A stretch of 64,000 bases of DNA from Flabesymbios commensalis. Its lineage: Eukaryota; Annelida; Polychaeta; Terebellida; Flabelligeridae. The notes under the pieces are model-generated. The model was not told the DNA's origin. It ran no database searches and saw only the letters and a program-made list of their open reading frames with translations. The DNA is taken from NCBI GenBank assembly GCA_964017125.1, contig OZ024913.1, positions 372,001-436,000 on the forward strand, written 5' to 3'. Below, piece after piece: positions 24,220 to 35,849 of this stretch. The position numbers and the translations under genes are program-made. Position 1 is the first letter of the stretch, and each line of letters begins with the position of its first letter.

Positions 24220-26260
24220 CAGAATCCCTCCCAGGCACTATCAGTGACATGTACCTAGAACAGATATCGGAAAGTTTTGGGGTAAATCTGCAGAGGAATG
24301 GGGGAGGGGCGACTCCCCCAGGCCAATGGGGTGCGTGACACGGAGGCCATACCTACGGATCCCATAAAACTGCATGGCGGTCAAGACAGTCTCGCACAGC
24401 ACGATGGTTGGTGGTAAGTGTTTTCACTTTGCCACCAACCTAGCCACCTCCAGGATGATGTCTGGATTCATTTGCAAGATTTGCCCTCGGAACACAGGGA
24501 GAAGCAAATAGGGCGATTCTGTCTCTAGCACCGTTTCCCCAGAAATAAACCATGAATGAAGAATGGGAGGTCCTTGTGGTACATCCGTTTCCGGATGGTC
24601 TCAGCCACACTGAACACGACATTAGGGAAGTGTCCCTCCACTCTACCGCTTCCTCCAAGTACCCACAGAAGCAGTACCGGTGCACCAAAAGGTGCGAGAC
24701 AGCACCTCCTTGATCATATCCATGAGGTAGTACTTGCAGCTCGGGAGTCCCCTTGGTCCCTGGCATGAACCACAACTGGTAGATAGTATTTCAATGCCAG
24801 GGGAAGCATCTGCCTCAGGGATTCTTGAAATCCGCGGTAAAATCTAGGCCGATATCCCCAAGGCCAACTACTCGGGGTTTGTGGAGATGTAGTCTTCCGA
24901 ATGCCGCAAATACTTTACCCCTATTACATGAGAAGACCAAAGGTGAGGTAAATCCGCTTATCTTCCATTAGCCGTCTTAAATAAGTAGAGGTAGGCGAGA
25001 TTTCACGGAAAACATAGTTGGAAACGGCCCCCAAAAGCTTATCGTTGGGATTATCAAATTGAATGAGGCTGGGCTGCCCGTACTGACCTTATGTCCGAAA
25101 CACCAGTCCGCATTTAAAAATTTTCGTATGTGAGAGGGTAGCGGGCAACCATTCCTTTTTACGAATGTTTTGATTTTGTGAGGTCGCGATCACTCGTGGG
25201 TAACCGCCGCAAGAGTTCATACAAACTCATCCAGTGGAGGAGGGACAATATTGTATTTGGTGGACTTAGGGTCCTTGCAACAGCTGATGAAGTCTGTTGC
25301 CCTGGGCGTGAAGCATAAACAGATCGAAAAAATCAAAGCAATGTAACAGATCGGAGGGGATGATCTCCTCCATCAGGGAGAAAAATAATTGCTACAGACA
25401 TGGGTGAGCAATTCGTCTAGTCACATTCCCAGCAGCACATCGACAGGGACACATAAAAGGGAGGTGACTTCCTAGAACATGTTGCCTGAAATGGCCAAAT
25501 TTCCCACCACAAAGTTGGCAGGTTCTGGGCCTTCTTCTGGCTGGCTGTCTTGAGTCACGCACATAGTCAGGGTACGTCCCCCCCCCCCCCGTTCAGGGTG
25601 AAAAAACAAACAAAACATATTTGGGCCGAAATATGCTCTAGAATGCGTCGCATCAGCACTTAGATTTCAAAATTTTCTGGGGGAGCATTCCTTGATCTGC
25701 CATTGCATGAAGAACTGGCGTCCTAGCAGGTAACACCTGGTGAAACGCACAACGACCAGGGGTTCCTTCCTGGATGTGCAGTATTTTTTTTTGTGTGGGA
25801 GTGAGCACGAAATTAGAGTAGGGAATGACACGTTCACCCCCTTTCCTGCATTTGTGAGAGGACAAACCTGATTGCGGTGTCTGACACATCTGTGTGTAAA
25901 ACAAACCCCCCCCCCCTCAGGCCGAGGAAACGCTAGAGTGGGTGTGCAAATTAAAGCCTCTGTGAGTCATGTGAAAGTTAGCCCTTTAACGTCTGTCCAC
26001 TGGAAAGCTAGCTAGTCTTTGCGTGTCTTACTTCCCATCAGCTAATATAATGTGGCTGATAACTTGGCATAGTCTAGTATGTGATTTCGGTAGTACTTGA
26101 CAAAGCCTAACAAAAGTCTACATCATGTGTGCTGATTGGGATTTGCCCTTCAGCCATTCTTTAATGTTCTCTGGCTTTGGGAGACACTGTCCTGGTACAC
26201 CATTCTCCCAAAAAACTTTACCTCTTCTTGGAAGGGGATACACGTCATGGGTTTGAGTTT
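24220..26260 (-). mobile_element. Decayed Ty3/gypsy-like LTR retroelement remnant
   Basis: A fossil. Minus-strand fragments recall the end of a reverse transcriptase domain and the RNase H domain (about 25.6-26.2 kb). The 24.2-25.5 kb part is too worn to assign by eye. It is heavily broken, with many breaks, and no terminal repeats were found. It is old, and lies in the gene A intron between stub 3 and E4. Confidence 0.55.
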
Positions 26261-26267
26261 CAAAAGA

Positions 26268-26437
26268 AATGAAATGAATGGGGTTTTAGGCCACCTTTGT
26301 GCACATATAGGCTAACCTGAGGATGGTGAGATGAATAAGATGACACTGCCCTCCAGAAACAGGATTTGAAATTCGAGCCCTGGCCGTCTGAGGCCGAGAA
26401 CACTACCTCTCGGTCACGGAAGCTCCCCACAACATTG
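26268..26437 (-). mobile_element. tRNA-derived SINE, minus copy
   Basis: On the minus strand the head reads gtgaccgagaggtagtg (A-box-like, tRNA GGCCGAGNGGT pattern) and gggctcgaatttcaaatcc (B-box-like). A conserved body (tctggagggcagtgtcatct) and a tail with attcatttcatttc follow. Three other copies are at 34760-34935, 59443-59600 and 59722-59870. Confidence 0.7.
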
Positions 26438-26639
26438 AATCTTTATGAGTGAGCAGAGAAGAAACATTTTGTTTCTTTGAAACTTGAAGGCCAGAGTGGG
26501 ACATCATCCAGGTATGCCAACAATGTGATCAGCAAACTCTTTGCTGATTACTGTTATTTCGGCGGCGGTATCCACAATACCCGCAACCGTGTTTACCATT
26601 ACTTCAACTGAGATAACCAAGGATAGTTGTTGTGGAATA

Positions 26640-26711
26640 AGCAGAACAGGCTGCAGCCAAAATTCCCGCATCAGCCACAAACTACTTGTCATCGAGACAC
26701 AGATCTCCCAC
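26640..26711 (-). pseudogene. Decayed BTB remainder after stub 3
   Basis: Short BTB traces (gatctgtgt, tttgtggctgatgcggga, attttggctgcag on the minus strand) with an early stop. The rest of the domain and all fingers are absent. Confidence 0.65.
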
Positions 26712-26782
26712 CTGTTGCATCTGATGTAGAGTCCTCAGAGTATTCTGTGTATTCTCCATTTCTTCATTAATTGCACCGAGCA
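26712..26782 (-). CDS. Gene A short BTB-derived exon (stub 3)
   Basis: Acceptor tttttag|TGCTCG, 71 nt, donor CAACAG|GTGGGA. It encodes LGAINEEMENTQ... LHQMQQ after the split codon. Phase 1 in, 0 out. Immediately past the donor the BTB frame collapses (a stop ten codons on), while the 71 nt themselves are open. Confidence 0.55.
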
Positions 26783-27442
26783 CTAAAAATGAATAATATA
26801 TGTTATTTAAAACCTATATATTAACGTAATATTTTCAAATTCAATAGTATACCTCAAGTTAGGCGGGGCCAGATATAAAATTGAGTTGTAAAAAAAAAAA
26901 AAAAAAGTTCAATCAAAGTTATATAGCTATAATAAGCCAAACATGAATAATAATTTGATGAATTACTAATGCAATTTAGATCTCAGGAGCATAAAATAAA
27001 TGTTTTGCGCCAATTTTTCAGCTGTGATGGTAATTTTAGAGACTTTGCAATAGCCCGAATAACATGCGACGGTTGCGCCGAAGTCGGCTGGATAGAGTGA
27101 TCTCGCAGTTGGCTTAATGATGTTGGCCTAACGCTAGTCTGACGTATTTAAATAATAAAAAAACTGAAACTTCGCATTGGTTGAATGATGTTGGCCCAAA
27201 ACTGGCAACAGTCGGCATCAGACGCCAACATGACGCCAATTAACAGAAAGATGTTGGGCCAACACTAGCCAAGTCGCATACCACATGCTATAGCCTCGAT
27301 TTGATATATGGAGAAACCATTTTTGAACAGCCATGCTAGCCTTGCTACAACAATTACCTGTGATGAGGAATTATTTTTTACATTTTATCAAGTTTCAAAT
27401 TGTCATGATTCAAATTGTGAAATATGTTATTACCCAACTCAC
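26783..27442. other. Gene A intron between E3 and stub 3
   Basis: 660 bp with a poly-A run and a copy of the 'ttggccca' repeat (27115-27290). No other exon was seen. Confidence 0.5.
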
Positions 27443-27662
27443 CATTCAACTCTTCCTGTCCTGCTTTTTCTTGCACACTGAGATCTACTGGAGGAGTTAT
27501 GATAAAATATTCTGTTTTAGCATCGAAATCGCTCTCGTATTCTGTCCATATTTTGTGAGGTGGCTTTCTTTGTCTTTGAGTTTCGTAACGCGCACACTGG
27601 ATCATACCATCTTCTCTCGGTCGGATCAGCATCTCGCTTTCCTCAGTATTGCCACTGCTTTT
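27443..27662 (-). CDS. Gene A basic linker exon E3
   Basis: 220 nt = 73 codons plus one base, phase 0 in and 1 out. The acceptor is ccccagcag|AAAAGC and the donor AATG|GTGAGT (strong). It encodes KSSGNTEESEMLIRPREDG, a basic stretch QRQRKPPHKIWTEYESD, then PPVDLSVQEKAGQEELN. The frame is fully open. Same-family linker; no known domain recognised. Confidence 0.8.
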
Positions 27663-27824
27663 CTGCTGGGGGGCAATGGTAAATTATATCATCATACTTG
27701 AAGATTGATTAAAGATATTCAGTAAGTGGTGTGCTTAGTCTCTGGAAATAACACCTAAATATAAACTCATATTTCATATTTCTCGCTAACAGTGAAGTAT
27801 TATTCTGCTAAATCTTGTTTAAAA

Positions 27825-27890
27825 AAGAACTGGTTGCGGCCAGAATTCCCACATGAGCCAAAAAGACCACACATCACACAGATCTCTCAC
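27825..27890 (-). pseudogene. Decayed BTB remainder after stub 2
   Basis: It keeps gatctgtgtgatgt and ggctcatgtgggaattctgg (minus strand) with internal deletion and frame loss. The zinc fingers are missing. Confidence 0.65.
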
Positions 27891-27961
27891 CTGTTGCATC
27901 TGATGTAGAGTCCTCAGCGTATTCTGTGTATTCTCCATTTCTTCATCAATTGCACCAAGCA
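27891..27961 (-). CDS. Gene A short BTB-derived exon (stub 2)
   Basis: Acceptor tttttag|TGCTTG, 71 nt, donor CAACAG|GTGAGA (good consensus). It encodes LGAIDEEMENTQ... LHQMQQ. Phase 1 in, 0 out. The stub is only about 230 bp upstream of E3, making a very short intron. Confidence 0.6.
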
Positions 27962-28875
27962 CTAAAAATAAAAATTATATTATAAACTCATGTATTCAAG
28001 TAATATTTGTGTATTCAATATTAGATCTTGAGTTAGGTTGGTCCGATTATACCGTTGAATTGTAAAAAAAAAAAAAAAGTTATACAGCCATAATTAACGA
28101 AAATTTCAATTATTTATGTAATTCATCCCTCAGAAACATCACTTTATGTAGTAATAGTAAGATGATACTTTACATGACTTTTCGGCTGTTATGGTCACTT
28201 AAATAATTTAGCAATAGGTGATGATTGTTAAAATGAAAGATGTACAGGTGATGATGTGAGGGTAGAGTGATAGGGTTTGTGAGTTATTGAGAGTTTTCTT
28301 TAGCTCGCCCGGTAAGAGATTATGGGTATGTCTAGAGGATTTACTCCCCAGACATGCTTAGACAGTCTGAGACAGTTCTATTTTAGGAGTATTCTAGGTC
28401 GCTATTCTATTCTAAATTCCAGATTTTCTTATCATTTAAATTTGAGATATATTGAGACCGATTCTATGCTAACTTCATCTTCATCAATAAACAGAACAGA
28501 ACTCAATTTCAATGGAGGTGTGTTTTTCACTTTATCTAAGATTCCGAGATCCCACACGTCTTGTACACCACAGACGTAACATTTACAGTGATGTGTATTT
28601 TAAGACATGACTGATACTCGCCAATATATACATAGGGTCAGAGAGATTTGGGGTGTTTTGGAGATATATATCCAAATAGAAGCATTACATTTTTCACAAT
28701 AAAAATCGTAGTAGAATGGACTGTAATCGTAGCAAGATATTAGGCAGCTGAAATCGTAGTGAGACAGAGTCGTAGGGGTTGCCATCTCATCTATCCCATG
28801 TGGAGCAAATAGTACACAATCTTGAAATGCATGTTATATGATTCAAATTGTGAAATAGATGTTTACCTAACTTAC
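27962..28875. other. Gene A intron between E2 and stub 2
   Basis: 914 bp. It has the family's usual poly-A/T and 'tttcggctgt' intron words next to the BTB stub. The open frame at 28322-28579 (plus) has no support as a gene. Confidence 0.45.
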
Positions 28876-29104
28876 CATTTAGCTCTTTATCTCCTGCTTT
28901 TGCTTGTACACAGAGGTTTGGCAGTAGACTTACGGCAGGCATTATGAGAACATGTTTTGTTGTAGCTTCAGCACCGTAATCTCTCATGTATTCTGACCAT
29001 CTTTTGTGCGAAGTTTCTATTCGTTTTTCAGTAGTGTCACGTGCACTACCATCTTCTCTCATTGGGGTCAGTATCTCAATTCCCTCAGTATCGCTGTTGC
29101 TTTT
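28876..29104 (-). CDS. Gene A basic linker exon E2
   Basis: 229 nt = 76 codons plus one base, phase 0 in and 1 out. The acceptor is ttcccaacag|AAAAGC and the donor AATG|GTAAGT (strong). It encodes KSNSDTEGIEILTPMREDG, a basic part (HKRWSEYMRDYG), then VLIMPAVSLLPNLC and AGDKELN. The frame is open, although this copy has diverged most in the PVDPLPDL region. Confidence 0.8.
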
Positions 29105-29199
29105 CTGTTGGGAATAATGGTAGATTATATCTTCACACTTAAAAATTAACTAAGATATCCAGGAAATGTTGTGCTGAGTGTCTGGAAATAGCCCCTAAG

Positions 29200-29640
29200 T
29201 ACTTATATTGTATAACTATCATTAACAGTGGGGTAGTATGTGTGTTTCAAAGCAAGAGAAGCTTGTATAGCCGAGTAAGTTACTTCGAAGTCTACCAAGT
29301 AAACTACTTAGAAAGGACTAGTCCACCACAAAATGCAGTGATGATGTCAGTTCATGACTGTGACCTTTCCTGTTGTATTAATAACATTTAACTCTTATTG
29401 CTATTATGAGTATTTGTATCAGACATTTTGTGTAGCACCGCTGAGAAGTGCTTCACTTTTCGAGTTCGGATGGTTTTAGATACTAATGTGTTTCAGTTTA
29501 GTGTAGCATTGCTGTGGACCCATTGAAAAGAGGGTTCCAATTATCCGGTGGGGCCACGTGGTTGGCATCAAATGAGTTAAAATCTAAGTACGCTATTGGT
29601 TCGACCTACTATTGAGTAGTAGCTTTTAAGAAACGCCTCA
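29200..29640. repeat. Duplicated intron block upstream of E2
   Basis: A second copy of the block described at 14035-14400 (gaagtctaccaagtaaac, gctgagaagtgcttcactttt). A part of it (cattgaaaagagggttccaatt and following) recurs at 30470-30600. Confidence 0.7.
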
Positions 29641-29664
29641 CATCACATTTTTGAATAAATGACG

Positions 29665-29725
29665 TCGCATAGATCACCCACAAACTGCTCGCCATCAGAT
29701 GAGACCAGAGTCACAGATCACCCAC
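29665..29725 (-). pseudogene. Decayed BTB remainder after stub 1
   Basis: It keeps tctggtctcatctgatggcg and agcagtttgtggg (minus strand), then a rearranged repeat of the domain start. Truncated, with no zinc fingers. Confidence 0.65.
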
Positions 29726-29796
29726 CTGTTGCATCTGATGTAGAGTCCTCAGTGTGCTCTGTGTATTCTCCATTTCTTCATCAATTGCATCAAGCA
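29726..29796 (-). CDS. Gene A short BTB-derived exon (stub 1)
   Basis: Acceptor tttttag|TGCTTG, 71 nt, donor CAACAG|GTGGGT. It encodes LDAIDEEMENTQ... LHQMQQ. Phase 1 in, 0 out. Read on without splicing, the BTB frame would stop five codons later. Confidence 0.55.
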
Positions 29797-29799
29797 CTA

Positions 29800-32700
29800 A
29801 AAATAAACAATATAATGTTAATGGGACTGGCTCAGGCTGAAGTCATAAAAAAATCGTTGATATTATTTTGGCTTATTAATATGACCATATAATGTAAACA
29901 TATCCATAGACTAGAACTGCAAATTTTTTAAAATTTTTGTGCTGCGCATTTACCAGTTAGGCTAGATATAGAGACAAAATTCCTGATTTCTTATTTTGGA
30001 CAACCATGTTCTCCTCAGAGAAAAGTGTAGTACCCGGAAGAACAGGCCTGAGCCAAGCATCAAACTTGTAGCTGTGGGGGTCTCGGGTGCCGCGCAGCCC
30101 CCGCTTTTTATCATATATGCTTCGGGATTCAATCTAGCACCTCATCCAGCATTTTCAGTTTTATTGTAGATACAAATCATATAAAAGTCAATTCTTAAGC
30201 TGTGTAGTCCTACATCATTATTATATTATATGCGCAATTCATTAATGTCCATTACAATTTTTTTGTTAGTTTTCACATACGTTTGGGTACATGTTACATC
30301 TCATTGATAGCTTAATTTATTCATAGTTAATATATTAATTCAGATCGGGATGAAAATGGTTATCATCGTTTGTCAGAACGATTAGAAAGCAGACCATAAT
30401 AATCAGCCACTCTTGCTTAACACTCCACAATACGTGGATGTTATTTTATTTTGGTTTTGGACCTTAATGTGCAGTTTGGTGTAGCGTTGCTGTGGACCCA
30501 TTGAAAAGAGGGTTCCAATTGTCCAGTAAGGCCACCTGGTTGGCGATAGCTGAGTGAAAATCTATGTCTGATATTGGTTCCACATTAGTGAAACATCTTT
30601 AATAATATCAGTATTCTTATTGTTATTTATTCACGTTAAAATCTCCAAATTTATGGAAGAAGGGTTGAGATGTGTTTTAAAGATCGGACTGGCTATTCAT
30701 ACGACAGTTTTATAATGGCGTCAATGGGAGCCCATAGAGTTATTATGAAGAATCACGTACGGTTAGCCACTGCTTTTGAAGACTAATTTCCTAAATCTGA
30801 TGGTTAGAACTAACAAACTATGCCAACAGACATTTAATTATCAATAATGGTAAATATGTGAACAATTTTAACACTGACAAGAAACGCTAATGTTCAGATA
30901 TACTCCTACATCTGTCTGGGAAATCAAATTATAAGGACAAAGTACACCAAAAACGCAAGTCACTATAGGATATAAACTACCAGGCATGCCAGGGAAGTCC
31001 TATAAGTCTAGCTCAGTATCTGCCTTCCAAACAACAACAGGCCCATCAGCCTCATAATTCACTAGAGAACTGCTGACAATCATAACAAAATAGAACATGT
31101 TCATTTAATACCAATAGAAACCCTCGCATCCTGTTCAACAGCAAAAAGTCTAGCTTCAGTTCAGTAATCAGCAGTGCTATTAACATAACCATTACCTGGC
31201 CAAGGAGCCACCTAAAAGTATCAGGGACTGGAGTCGTCGAGCACCCATTCTAATTTCTGATTAGGCCATCCTGTCATTGGCAGGTGTAGTTCCCACTACC
31301 CCTGCCAGTGATGAGCCTGCTTAGACCTATTTGGGACCCCACTCCAGGAGAACACGCGTGCCTCACGAGCGAAACCCCCCAAGATTAGACAGCAAAGTTA
31401 ACCACAAAATGCCCGCAATCACACGGCAATGTCTGGCGTGAGAACATACAGCCTAGTGACAGTATATGCGAAGTGATGCGAGAACTTGCCCACCGCCATT
31501 CTAACGTTGTGGCAGCGTCGATGACCATATCGCTATTTATCGCCACTCGTTATATACCTCACGCAAATCTTTGACATTCTGACATGGTTGTAACGTTATT
31601 AAAAATTTATTAGGATTTTTTTTATTCCTAATTTGGCTTTTATTCGATGTTCATCACAATTTCTACCTCATGTCTGTGTTCACTACAAATCAGTACGACA
31701 CAAACCCAATGCTGGGTCAATGATGATCCACCATCGCCAGTGCTGGCCAGCATTCAATAAAATTGGTGAGTGCATCATGCTTTGCTATGTGCCGCGTGAC
31801 TACAGTGCACATGGACAGACGATACACTGACCCAATGCTGTCTGAATGTCGTTCCCGTAACGGAAACCTTGAAACAATGCTGGATAATTGCTGGCCAACC
31901 GTTCGTAACATGGTTACTACCCCCATCCAGCATGGTGCCACGATTGCCGCGTATCCATCAGGAGAGAGCTCTATTATATTCACAAACTTTCAGGCTCTAA
32001 TTACACAGTCCTTGATTATATTCAGTCATGGACGGTTTTCAATTCTACAGATGTATGACTATTGGGACTGGGAAAAATATCTATATCAGATAGAAAACAT
32101 ATTAATAACTACTGATTCAGTTCATTATAGACTACATTGTCAATGTCTATATTTTTATTTCCTGTGCTCAAAAACATGTATGATTGTAGTAAAATCAACT
32201 GTTCTCCACGTAAGTTTTGTGAAGGTGTCATTGTAAAACGAATGTAATTAGTTAATTCATTCTAAGCCGATGTCATACTCATACATATCCATACACTTAG
32301 GCCTAATTGTTCTTTTTTAATTATGCATGAGTCATTAGTATATTCATGTCATTTTTGTTCAGGCTGCAGTGTTCCAATTATGTCAGTTGTGCACGGGTCA
32401 AAGAGTGTGTACAACTGGATTATACAGTCAAATATTGTCATCTCTGATTAAACATTGTATAATTAGAGCATAAAGCAGGGGATTATATCAACTAATATAT
32501 CAAAAACACTTTAAACAGTGGCTGAACTCTATATTTGTTCTACATGTATCACTTTCATAATTTTGGGCAGAGTTTGAAATTTGGGGGAGGGGCCGACAGT
32601 TTGGAGCCGCGTGGCAAGGGGTGCTCAAATAGGTGGAAACGACGTTATCACATTCAGGGGTAGAGTGAGAACGAATACACCTGAAGACTGCAGGATGGAT

Positions 32701-33590
32701 TAGGCACGCAGTAGATTTTTTCAATTGATTCAATATTCATATGTATACACTTAGTACGGTGCATGTGTTTGGCTGCCAGAGTAGCCCTAAATACAAGTCT
32801 ATTTCGCCCGAGCTGCATAGCCGTGATGCCAGCCATAGAGAATATCCCGGATTCTACTCTGTGCACGTGTTACTATGTACAGTGAGCCAGCGACTTCAAT
32901 CTGTTGATTCTGCTCAATATACACGCATACAGCTGAACCCCAGTATATACTCTATGGGTGGATTCAAGACGTTGCAGCTCGGGGGAGTAGCCTTGTATTC
33001 AAGGCTACTCCCAGAGTCATCCAGCAGTAAACTAGATTCTCAGTGGCCAATGTATGTCACGTGGGGCAGCCATGTGCACTCACAAAGAGGTCTGCATTGA
33101 GCTAGCGGTAAATCGGAAGGCCGGGCAGCCTGCTTCTAGGGCTGACTATCACAAACAAACAAGTTTCTGAAGCTCTCCTTCCGTTGTTTCATTTTACCAA
33201 ATAACGTAATTGCTTTGTAAAACTAGCATCCTACTTTAGTTTTAAAAATTATTTATTCGATCCATACTGGTATAATTTATAAGAGAAATAGACTACATGA
33301 TGTAGCCTGTAGATGACTGTGTGGGATCTGAACTGGTGTTAATTTGTTAGGTTCAGTGTTAGGCTTAAATGTTAGGCCTACATCGATAGACCAAAATATG
33401 ACGGTAGCCTGCTGGTCTCCGATTGTAAGAGAATCGGTAGCCCCTCCCCCCTAGTTAACTGGGTAACCATAGGCTCCCAGGAACGGGATCTGTCAGGGCC
33501 TGTGGGGGGTAAAGAGCACTACTGACTACTAACAGCCATTCAAGTACACCATCTGAAAATGCTGGTTATATGATTCACATTGTGAAATAC
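29800..33590. other. Long gene A intron between E1 and stub 1
   Basis: No exon was found. It contains a partial duplicate block (30470-30600), a diverged 'tgctgg' repeat array (31690-31910: caatgctgg, ccagtgctggcc) and a segment at about 33000-33180 whose words (cctgcttctagggctg, atcacaaacaaacaa) recur at 63280-63330. The frame at 31763-32236 lies over the repeat and is not supported as a gene. Confidence 0.45.
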
Positions 33591-33607
33591 ATTTTTATCC
33601 AACTTAC

Positions 33608-33761
33608 CCTTTAACTCTTCCTGTTCTGCTTTTGCTTGCATACAGAGATCTGGTAGTGGATCCACGGGAAGAGTTATGAGAATATTTTCTGTTTTAGCCT
33701 TAGCACCATCTTCTCTCGGACAGGTCAGCATTTCACTTTCCTCTGTATCACTGTTGCTTTT
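33608..33761 (-). CDS. Gene A basic linker exon E1 (short form)
   Basis: 154 nt = 51 codons plus one base, phase 0 in and 1 out. The acceptor is ttcccaacag|AAAAGC and the donor AAGG|GTAAGT. It encodes KSNSDTEESEMLTCPREDG directly followed by AKAKTENILIT, PVDPLPDLC and AEQEELK. The central basic segment present in the other E exons is missing by a clean in-frame deletion. It is the first E exon after the THAP exons. Confidence 0.8.
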
Positions 33762-33859
33762 CTGTTGGGAATAATTGTATATATATCAACACACCTAGAA
33801 ATTAATTAAGATATTCAGGAAATGTTGTGCTCAGTGTCCCGAAATACCACCTAAATATC

Positions 33860-34190
33860 AACTCATATTGGATTTTTCTCGCTAACAGTGGAGTATTACA
33901 TGTGCATCAAAGAGCTGATACTTTGAAGTCTACCAAGTAACCTACATAAAAGGGACTAGTCCACCACAAACTGTAGGTATGATGTCATTCAATGTGACAT
34001 TTCCTATTGTATTAATAACATTCATCTCTTATTGTTATTTTGGACATTTGGCATAGCACTACTGAGAAGTGTTTCACTTTTTATGTTCGGATGGTTCTAC
34101 ACAGATGTGGAGCAGTTTGGTGCAGTGTTATCATGCACACATTAAAAAGACGGTGTCCAATTATGCAGTAAAGCCACGTAGTTGCCAAGA
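33860..34190. repeat. Duplicated intron block upstream of E1
   Basis: A third copy of the 14035-14400 block (tttgaagtctaccaagtaac, gctgtgtccaattatgcagt-like words). Confidence 0.7.
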
Positions 34191-34759
34191 AAAAAACATA
34201 TTGAAAGCAATTATGAGGAAAACGAACATTTTATAAAACATGGTCAATCGAAAATTATAGCTAATTTTTGGATAATAGACTAATCATCATGATGTAGAAT
34301 CCCACCTCCAAATCACCCCAGTGTAAATCTACACCCAGTCTCGACATACTTCAGTTTTCTCAAGATTGTGTTAATTCAGTGTCACATAATCTGTGGTAGT
34401 CATTTATCGTGACAAGACTTTGTGCTAGTGGTCCGGAGAAGATAGAGCAACATGTTACGTACTCTGTGCCCCATCGTAAATTTTACATGAGTAAGAAATG
34501 TCTCATTTTTCATCCTATCAACATAACAATTTAAGTTTTCAATTTGTAGAAGTTGCTCTATTTTTTAGAAAAATACCACAATCTGATCTTAACATGCTAA
34601 TTAATAGTCAGGCAGCCATCAAGATATGCCCTGCATCGGCTGTTATTTTATTTATTATTTTAGGCGAGGGTAAAAGTAGAGACCACAGGTTAAAACGCTT
34701 CTCTGGCATTCAAATAAATATAATGTTAATTCCTCGCGCATTCATAAAGATACAATATG

Positions 34760-34935
34760 GTGGGGAACCTCCATGACCGAGAGGAAGCTCAATACCGCCC
34801 AGGCTTGAATTTTCGAATCCTGTGTCTGGAGGGCAGTGTCATCTCATTCTTCTCATCATCCTCAGGAGATTCTCTTGGCCCAGTTTCGCCTGCATAAGGT
34901 CGCCTAAGACCCCAATTCATTCATTCATTCATGTC
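34760..34935 (+). mobile_element. tRNA-derived SINE, plus copy
   Basis: Head gtggggaacctccatgaccg followed by agaggaagc (A-box-like), ttcgaatcctgtg (B-box-like), body tctggagggcagtgtcatct, and a (ATTC)n tail (attcattcattcattc). The tetranucleotide tail is typical of retroposed SINEs. Confidence 0.75.
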
Positions 34936-35321
34936 TTTTGTTTTTTTTCGATAGATTCCACATTCTCATGATGTATTGTAGTCAGACATCAAGAGGATAT
35001 ATTTGAGCAATCAGAGAATCATGAAAATAAATAAAAATGGCTGCTAAATCCCCAGACAAAAGAATTACGGTTCAAATAATGGATTTATAATAACGTGCAA
35101 TACCACTTTTCCAGATGATTTTGGTGCGATGAATACATTTTTGAGGTTAGTTTTGTATTTTGGGGGTGATAAAAGGTCAAAATAATATGTATTTTATTTT
35201 AACGAGAAACATGTTACTATTAAACGCTCAGAGAGTCCACATTGATAGAAGATGGTTCAGCTACATTGCAGTCAATAAAATCTCATTCTCTTAAATACAT
35301 AAATAAGTACTATATGCCCAC

Positions 35322-35519
35322 CAGTAAATCTTCCCTCTTAAATGACATCTGTATTTCCGGGATGGACGGGATGTCGAGTTGGGCTGTAGAATTAGGAGAT
35401 GCATCATTTATCGAACATCTAGACGTATCACCCAGAAGAAGAGAGGGCACAGCGTCTTTCCTCAGCTTTAAACGTGGCCGTATATATTCGTCTAAACCAT
35501 TGATTACTAATGGATTCAC
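35322..35519 (-). CDS. Gene A exon 2: C-terminal part of the THAP fold (AVPxxx box)
   Basis: 198 nt, 66 codons, phase 0 on both sides. The acceptor is gttttcaag|GTGAAT and the donor TTACTG|GTGGGC. It starts VNPLVINGLDEYIRPRLKLR, then KDAVPSLLLGD. In THAP proteins the zinc-binding part is followed by an LKxxAVPTIF box needed for folding; AVPSLL fills that role here, with the invariant Pro kept. Joined to exon 1 it completes the THAP domain at about residue 104. The remaining Ser/Asp-rich tail (SRCSINDASPNST...) has no known domain. Confidence 0.85.
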
Positions 35520-35750
35520 CTTGAAAACAAGCAGATTTAGTTAAAATGAACCTACATAGATGTAACCCACTGGGCACACAACGTTGTTACGACGTTAAGT
35601 GAATGTCACTGACGTTGATTCAACGTCACAACAATGACATGCGTCCAGTGGAAGTTTAAAACATGTTAGTTAATGTAATACAATACTGATGCCACTATCA
35701 TCATGATTATTTAAAAAAAATTCAATATCAAACAATCATATTTAATAACC

Positions 35751-35840
35751 CTTACAGCGCGGGGATCGACTTTAATCGTCAAAATCTGACGTCTGTAGAC
35801 GTCAGATTCTGACGACTAAAATTGATCCCCGCACTGTAAG
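35751..35840. repeat. 90-bp near-perfect foldback hairpin
   Basis: Two 44-bp arms (35751-35794 and 35797-35840) with a 2-bp centre. The arms differ at five positions, all transitions. Transcribed from the minus strand, four of the five become G-U pairs. It could be a minimal foldback MITE or a hairpin RNA source. No flanking duplication is obvious. Confidence 0.8.
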
Positions 35841-35849
35841 AGTAAAAAT

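Noticed and set aside
31763-32236. A 157-codon plus-strand frame as a gene
   Set aside because: Its first half overlaps a repeat array, it has no recognisable domain, and it lies on the opposite strand within a gene A intron.
12251-33761. E exons as mutually exclusive alternatives, each joined straight to the BTB-ZnF exon
   Set aside because: Not excluded, since each E is phase-compatible with that exon. It does not explain the open, donor-bearing stubs between them, so the alternating chain was preferred. Only RNA data can decide.
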